From Bog-159 sp963843255 (GTDB lineage: Bacteria; Acidobacteriota; Terriglobia; Bryobacterales; Bryobacteraceae), in contig CAWJJQ010000009.1 of assembly GCA_963843255.1 (NCBI GenBank), positions 682,001-746,000 on the forward strand: a stretch of 64,000 nt of DNA, read 5' to 3'. Below are positions 61,783 through 64,000 of the stretch, one piece after another; the first letter of the stretch is position 1, and each line of letters opens with the position of its first letter. The notes under the pieces are model-generated. The model worked only from the letters and a program-made list of their open reading frames with translations, had not been told where the DNA came from and searched no databases. The position numbers and the translations under genes are program-made.

Positions 61783-63132
61783 CTATAGTACTTCCTCCGA
61801 CCATCCCTCGAGCACCTGCTTCACCTTGGCCGTGAACTGATCCCCCAGAGCACCATCGATGAGCCGGTGATCGAAGCTCAGCGACAGATACATTACCGAG
61901 CGGATGGCGATGGCATCATCAATCACCACCGGCATCTTCTCCACGGCGCCCACTCCCAGGATGGCCACCTGAGGCTGGTTGATGACAGGCGTCGCGATCA
62001 CGCTGCCGAAGCTGCCGAAGTTGGTGATCGAGAACGTGCCGCCCTGCACTTCGTCGGGCTTGAGCTGGCGCGAGCGGGCGCGGGTGGCAAGGTCCACGAT
62101 CGACCGCTGAATGCCGAGAACGTTCTTTTCATCGGCCTGGCGGATCACCGGCACGATCAGGCCGTTTTCGAGCGCTACCGCGATCCCGACGTTGATCTCG
62201 TTATGGTAGATGATGTTGTTGCCTTCGATCGACGCATTCAATAGAGGGTAAGTGCGCAGGCCCACCACGGTGGCGCGAACTACGAACGGCAGGAACGTGA
62301 GCGACATGCCGTAGCGCGATTGGAAATCGGCCTTGTGCCGGTCGCGCATACGAGCCACCTTGGTCATATCCACCTTGTGAATGGTGGTGACGTGCGCCGA
62401 GGTATGCTTGCTCGCCACCATGTGCTCGGCGATGCGGATGCGCATGGTGCTCATCGGCTCGATGCGCGTCTTCGCCTGACCGGCGGCCGGCAGCGGGGCG
62501 AGATCCTGGGCTGACGGAGGCGGCGGGGGCGCTTGCACCGGAGGTGGCGGCGGTGGTGCGGAATAGGCGACTGGAGGCGCGGGGGGCGGAGCCGCGGGCG
62601 CCTGCGGGGCAGCCGGCTGCCGCGCGATGTAGCCCTCCAGATCCTGTTTGGTGACGCGGCCACCGGCGCCGGTACCCTTCACCTTGCTCAGGTCAATGGA
62701 ATACTCGCGAGCCATACGGCGCACTAGAGGCGACAGCGGACCCGTCGGCTCGGCAGTTTCTTCCACAGGCGCGGGAGCCGGCGGCGCAGCCTCCGGTTCG
62801 GAGGGCGGTGCGGCAGGAGGCGCAGGCGCCACAGCGACCGGTTCGGGCTGGGCGGCAGCGGGCTGGGCCGCGGGCGCTGCGGATTGAGCGGCACCGCCGC
62901 CCTCGTCGATGCGCGCCACGATCGTGCTGATTCCGACCGTCTTGCCCTCTTCCACCAGCACCTCGGAAAGGGTCCCGGCAGCGGGCGACGGTATCTCGGT
63001 ATCCACCTTGTCGGTCGAAATCTCAAACAGCGGCTCGTCCCGCTCCACTTGCTCGCCCGGCTTCTTCAGCCACTTGGTCAGCGTGCCTTCCACAATGCTT
63101 TCGCCCATCTGGGGCATCACGACGTCCGTCAT
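61783..63132 (-). CDS. 2-oxo acid dehydrogenase E2 component (dihydrolipoamide acyltransferase)
   Basis: A 449-residue E2. Lipoyl domain 1-75 with the lipoyl Lys42 in EISTDKVDTEIPSP; a long Pro/Ala linker; a peripheral subunit-binding domain (SPLVRRMAREYSIDLSKVKG); a second Pro-rich linker; and a CAT catalytic domain ending SFDHRLIDGALGDQF with the active-site His. The acyl group (succinyl, acetyl or branched-chain) is not decided by sequence alone; STDKVDTE resembles SucB and BkdB. ATG 63132 is chosen over 63138 because GAGAGGA is 6 bases from the former. It follows lipB, which attaches the lipoyl precursor it needs. Confidence 0.92.
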   Translation of the reverse strand: MTDVVMPQMGESIVEGTLTKWLKKPGEQVERDEPLFEISTDKVDTEIPSPAAGTLSEVLVEEGKTVGISTIVARIDEGGGAAQSAAPAAQPAAAQPEPVAVAPAPPAAPPSEPEAAPPAPAPVEETAEPTGPLSPLVRRMAREYSIDLSKVKGTGAGGRVTKQDLEGYIARQPAAPQAPAAPPPAPPVAYSAPPPPPPVQAPPPPPSAQDLAPLPAAGQAKTRIEPMSTMRIRIAEHMVASKHTSAHVTTIHKVDMTKVARMRDRHKADFQSRYGMSLTFLPFVVRATVVGLRTYPLLNASIEGNNIIYHNEINVGIAVALENGLIVPVIRQADEKNVLGIQRSIVDLATRARSRQLKPDEVQGGTFSITNFGSFGSVIATPVINQPQVAILGVGAVEKMPVVIDDAIAIRSVMYLSLSFDHRLIDGALGDQFTAKVKQVLEGWSEEVL

Positions 63133-63144
63133 ATGCATTCCTCT

Positions 63145-63807
63145 CTAGGTGCAGGCGAGCACGCCCGCCGGAATCATCTGCCGTTCAAAAACGCGGCCGA
63201 AATGCGCCGCCACGCTCTCCGCGACCTCCTCCCAAGCCGCCTTCGCGCCGAGTTCGGCCATGGAGGTCACGGGTTTGGTAAGGCCGCAAGGAACAATGTA
63301 CTGGAAATACTTCAGGTCGGTGGAGACGTTCAACGCGAAACCGTGCGATGTAACCCACCGGCTGATGTGCACCCCGATCGCCGCAATCTTTCGGTCGCCC
63401 ACCCAAACGCCCGTGAGCTTCGGAATGCGGCCGGCCTGGATGCCGAAATCCGCCAGCGTATCGATCAGAACCTGCTCTATGGCTCGCACGTAGGCGCCCA
63501 CATCGCGCTTCCATTCGCGCAGGTCCACGATCGGATAGCCTACGATCTGACCTGGCCCGTGATAAGTGATATCGCCGCCGCGGTCGGTCGGGTAAAATGC
63601 GATGCCGGCCCGGCGCAGGACTTCGTCGCCGGCAAGGAGATTCTCCAGGTGACCGTTGCGTCCCAGCGTAATGGTGTGGGGATGCTCCAACAGAATCAAC
63701 TGGTCGGGAAGCTCCCCCGCCTTGCGTCCGGCCACCAGTTGCTGCTGTAATTCAAATGCCCGGCCGTACTCCAGGCGGCCCGCCCGATGCCACTCGCACC
63801 TAAGCAT
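63145..63807 (-). CDS. lipB: Lipoyl(octanoyl) transferase
   Basis: A 220-residue LipB, which moves octanoate from ACP to the lipoyl domains. RGGDITYHGPGQIVGYPI is the family signature; KIAAIGVHISRWVTSHGFAL contains the catalytic Lys region, and IVPCGLTKPVTSM the acyl-accepting Cys. It starts within the end of lpdA (ATG at 63805-63807, lpdA stop at 63800-63802) and is followed after 12 bases by the E2 gene, so lpdA-lipB-E2 are one unit. Confidence 0.94.
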   Translation of the reverse strand: MLRCEWHRAGRLEYGRAFELQQQLVAGRKAGELPDQLILLEHPHTITLGRNGHLENLLAGDEVLRRAGIAFYPTDRGGDITYHGPGQIVGYPIVDLREWKRDVGAYVRAIEQVLIDTLADFGIQAGRIPKLTGVWVGDRKIAAIGVHISRWVTSHGFALNVSTDLKYFQYIVPCGLTKPVTSMAELGAKAAWEEVAESVAAHFGRVFERQMIPAGVLACT

Positions 63808-64000
63808 TGATTGCCAAACCGTAAACGGCGTTGAAGCCTTCTCCCATCATCTCGCTGAGCGTGGGATGCGGATGGATCGTATGCATGATGGTCTCCACAG
63901 TAGCTTCCGCTTCCATGGCCGCCACCGCTTCCGCAATCAGCTCGAAGGCCTCCGGCCCGATAATGTGCACACCCAGGATTTCGTCCGTCTTGCCATTAGC
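63800..64000 (-). CDS. lpdA: Dihydrolipoamide dehydrogenase (E3), C-terminal part
   Basis: The window cuts this gene; 66 codons of the C-terminus are present. ILGVHIIGPEAFELIAEAV and TIHPHPTLSEMMGEGFNAVY belong to the E3 dimerisation domain, with the catalytic His-Pro-His. It overlaps the lipB start by 8 bases. It is a different protein from the oxidoreductase at 542-1921, whose equivalent motif is HIHPTVCEL. Confidence 0.85.
   Translation of the reverse strand, partial: ANGKTDEILGVHIIGPEAFELIAEAVAAMEAEATVETIMHTIHPHPTLSEMMGEGFNAVYGLAINA

Overview
The window reads as chromosomal DNA of a GC-rich acidobacterium, most like the Bryobacterales/Solibacter group. This is inferred from gene families rather than a 16S gene. 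It has two very long MacB/FtsX-type permeases of the acidobacterial orphan (ADOP) kind, one coupled to a PadR regulator. It also has a winged-helix/Ser-Thr kinase/TolB-propeller fusion, a GloVer-repeat protein, several secreted Ig-like or carboxypeptidase-regulatory-domain proteins and an S53 peptidase.

Layout. 0-5.4 kb: DinB-like protein, disulfide oxidoreductase, DUF4126 membrane protein, FAD dehydrogenase, GloVer protein. 5.4-5.8 kb: two copies of an 83-nt hairpin repeat; a third lies at 60.15 kb. 5.9-8.4 kb: metK-ahcY methyl-cycle operon. 8.5-16.0 kb: ADOP permease and a porin-cytochrome operon, made of an OmcA/MtrC-type cytochrome, a DmsE/MtrA-type decaheme cytochrome and a PioB/MtrB-type barrel, which together suggest extracellular electron transfer. 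16.3-18.0 kb: TtcA-like protein, tRNA-Val and a scar of broken VapBC and acyltransferase genes. 18-25 kb: PadR/ADOP pair, secreted proteins, NIPSNAP protein. 25.1-35.5 kb: a probable genomic island. It starts at a tRNA-Arg and ends at a perfect 48-bp copy of the 3' part of that tRNA; it carries an S53 peptidase, the kinase fusion, a large secreted protein and a decayed helicase. 36-45 kb: a seven-repeat secreted protein, L,D-transpeptidase, PolX, Nudix, small proteins, a truncated ISNCY transposase, a CarD-like protein.

45.3-45.9 kb: a secreted peroxiredoxin whose peroxidatic cysteine codon is TGA, followed at the right distance by a SECIS-like hairpin; it is most likely a selenoprotein. 46-50.7 kb: ilvD, PAP2 phosphatase, metallo-beta-lactamase-fold protein, a trans-sulfuration enzyme. 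50.9-57.1 kb: a lysine-riboswitch-like leader and a tight lysine/diaminopimelate operon (dapE-like, asd, lysC, dapB, dapA, dapD). 57-64 kb: SDR and response regulator, small secreted proteins, a thioredoxin-fold protein, rsgA, an orphan UPF0175 antitoxin with a truncated toxin, then the E2-lipB-lpdA cluster on the minus strand.

Two genes carry apparent single-base frameshifts (the MtrC-type cytochrome and the S53 peptidase). In both, the second frame restores conserved C-terminal features, so either sequencing error or real decay is possible.
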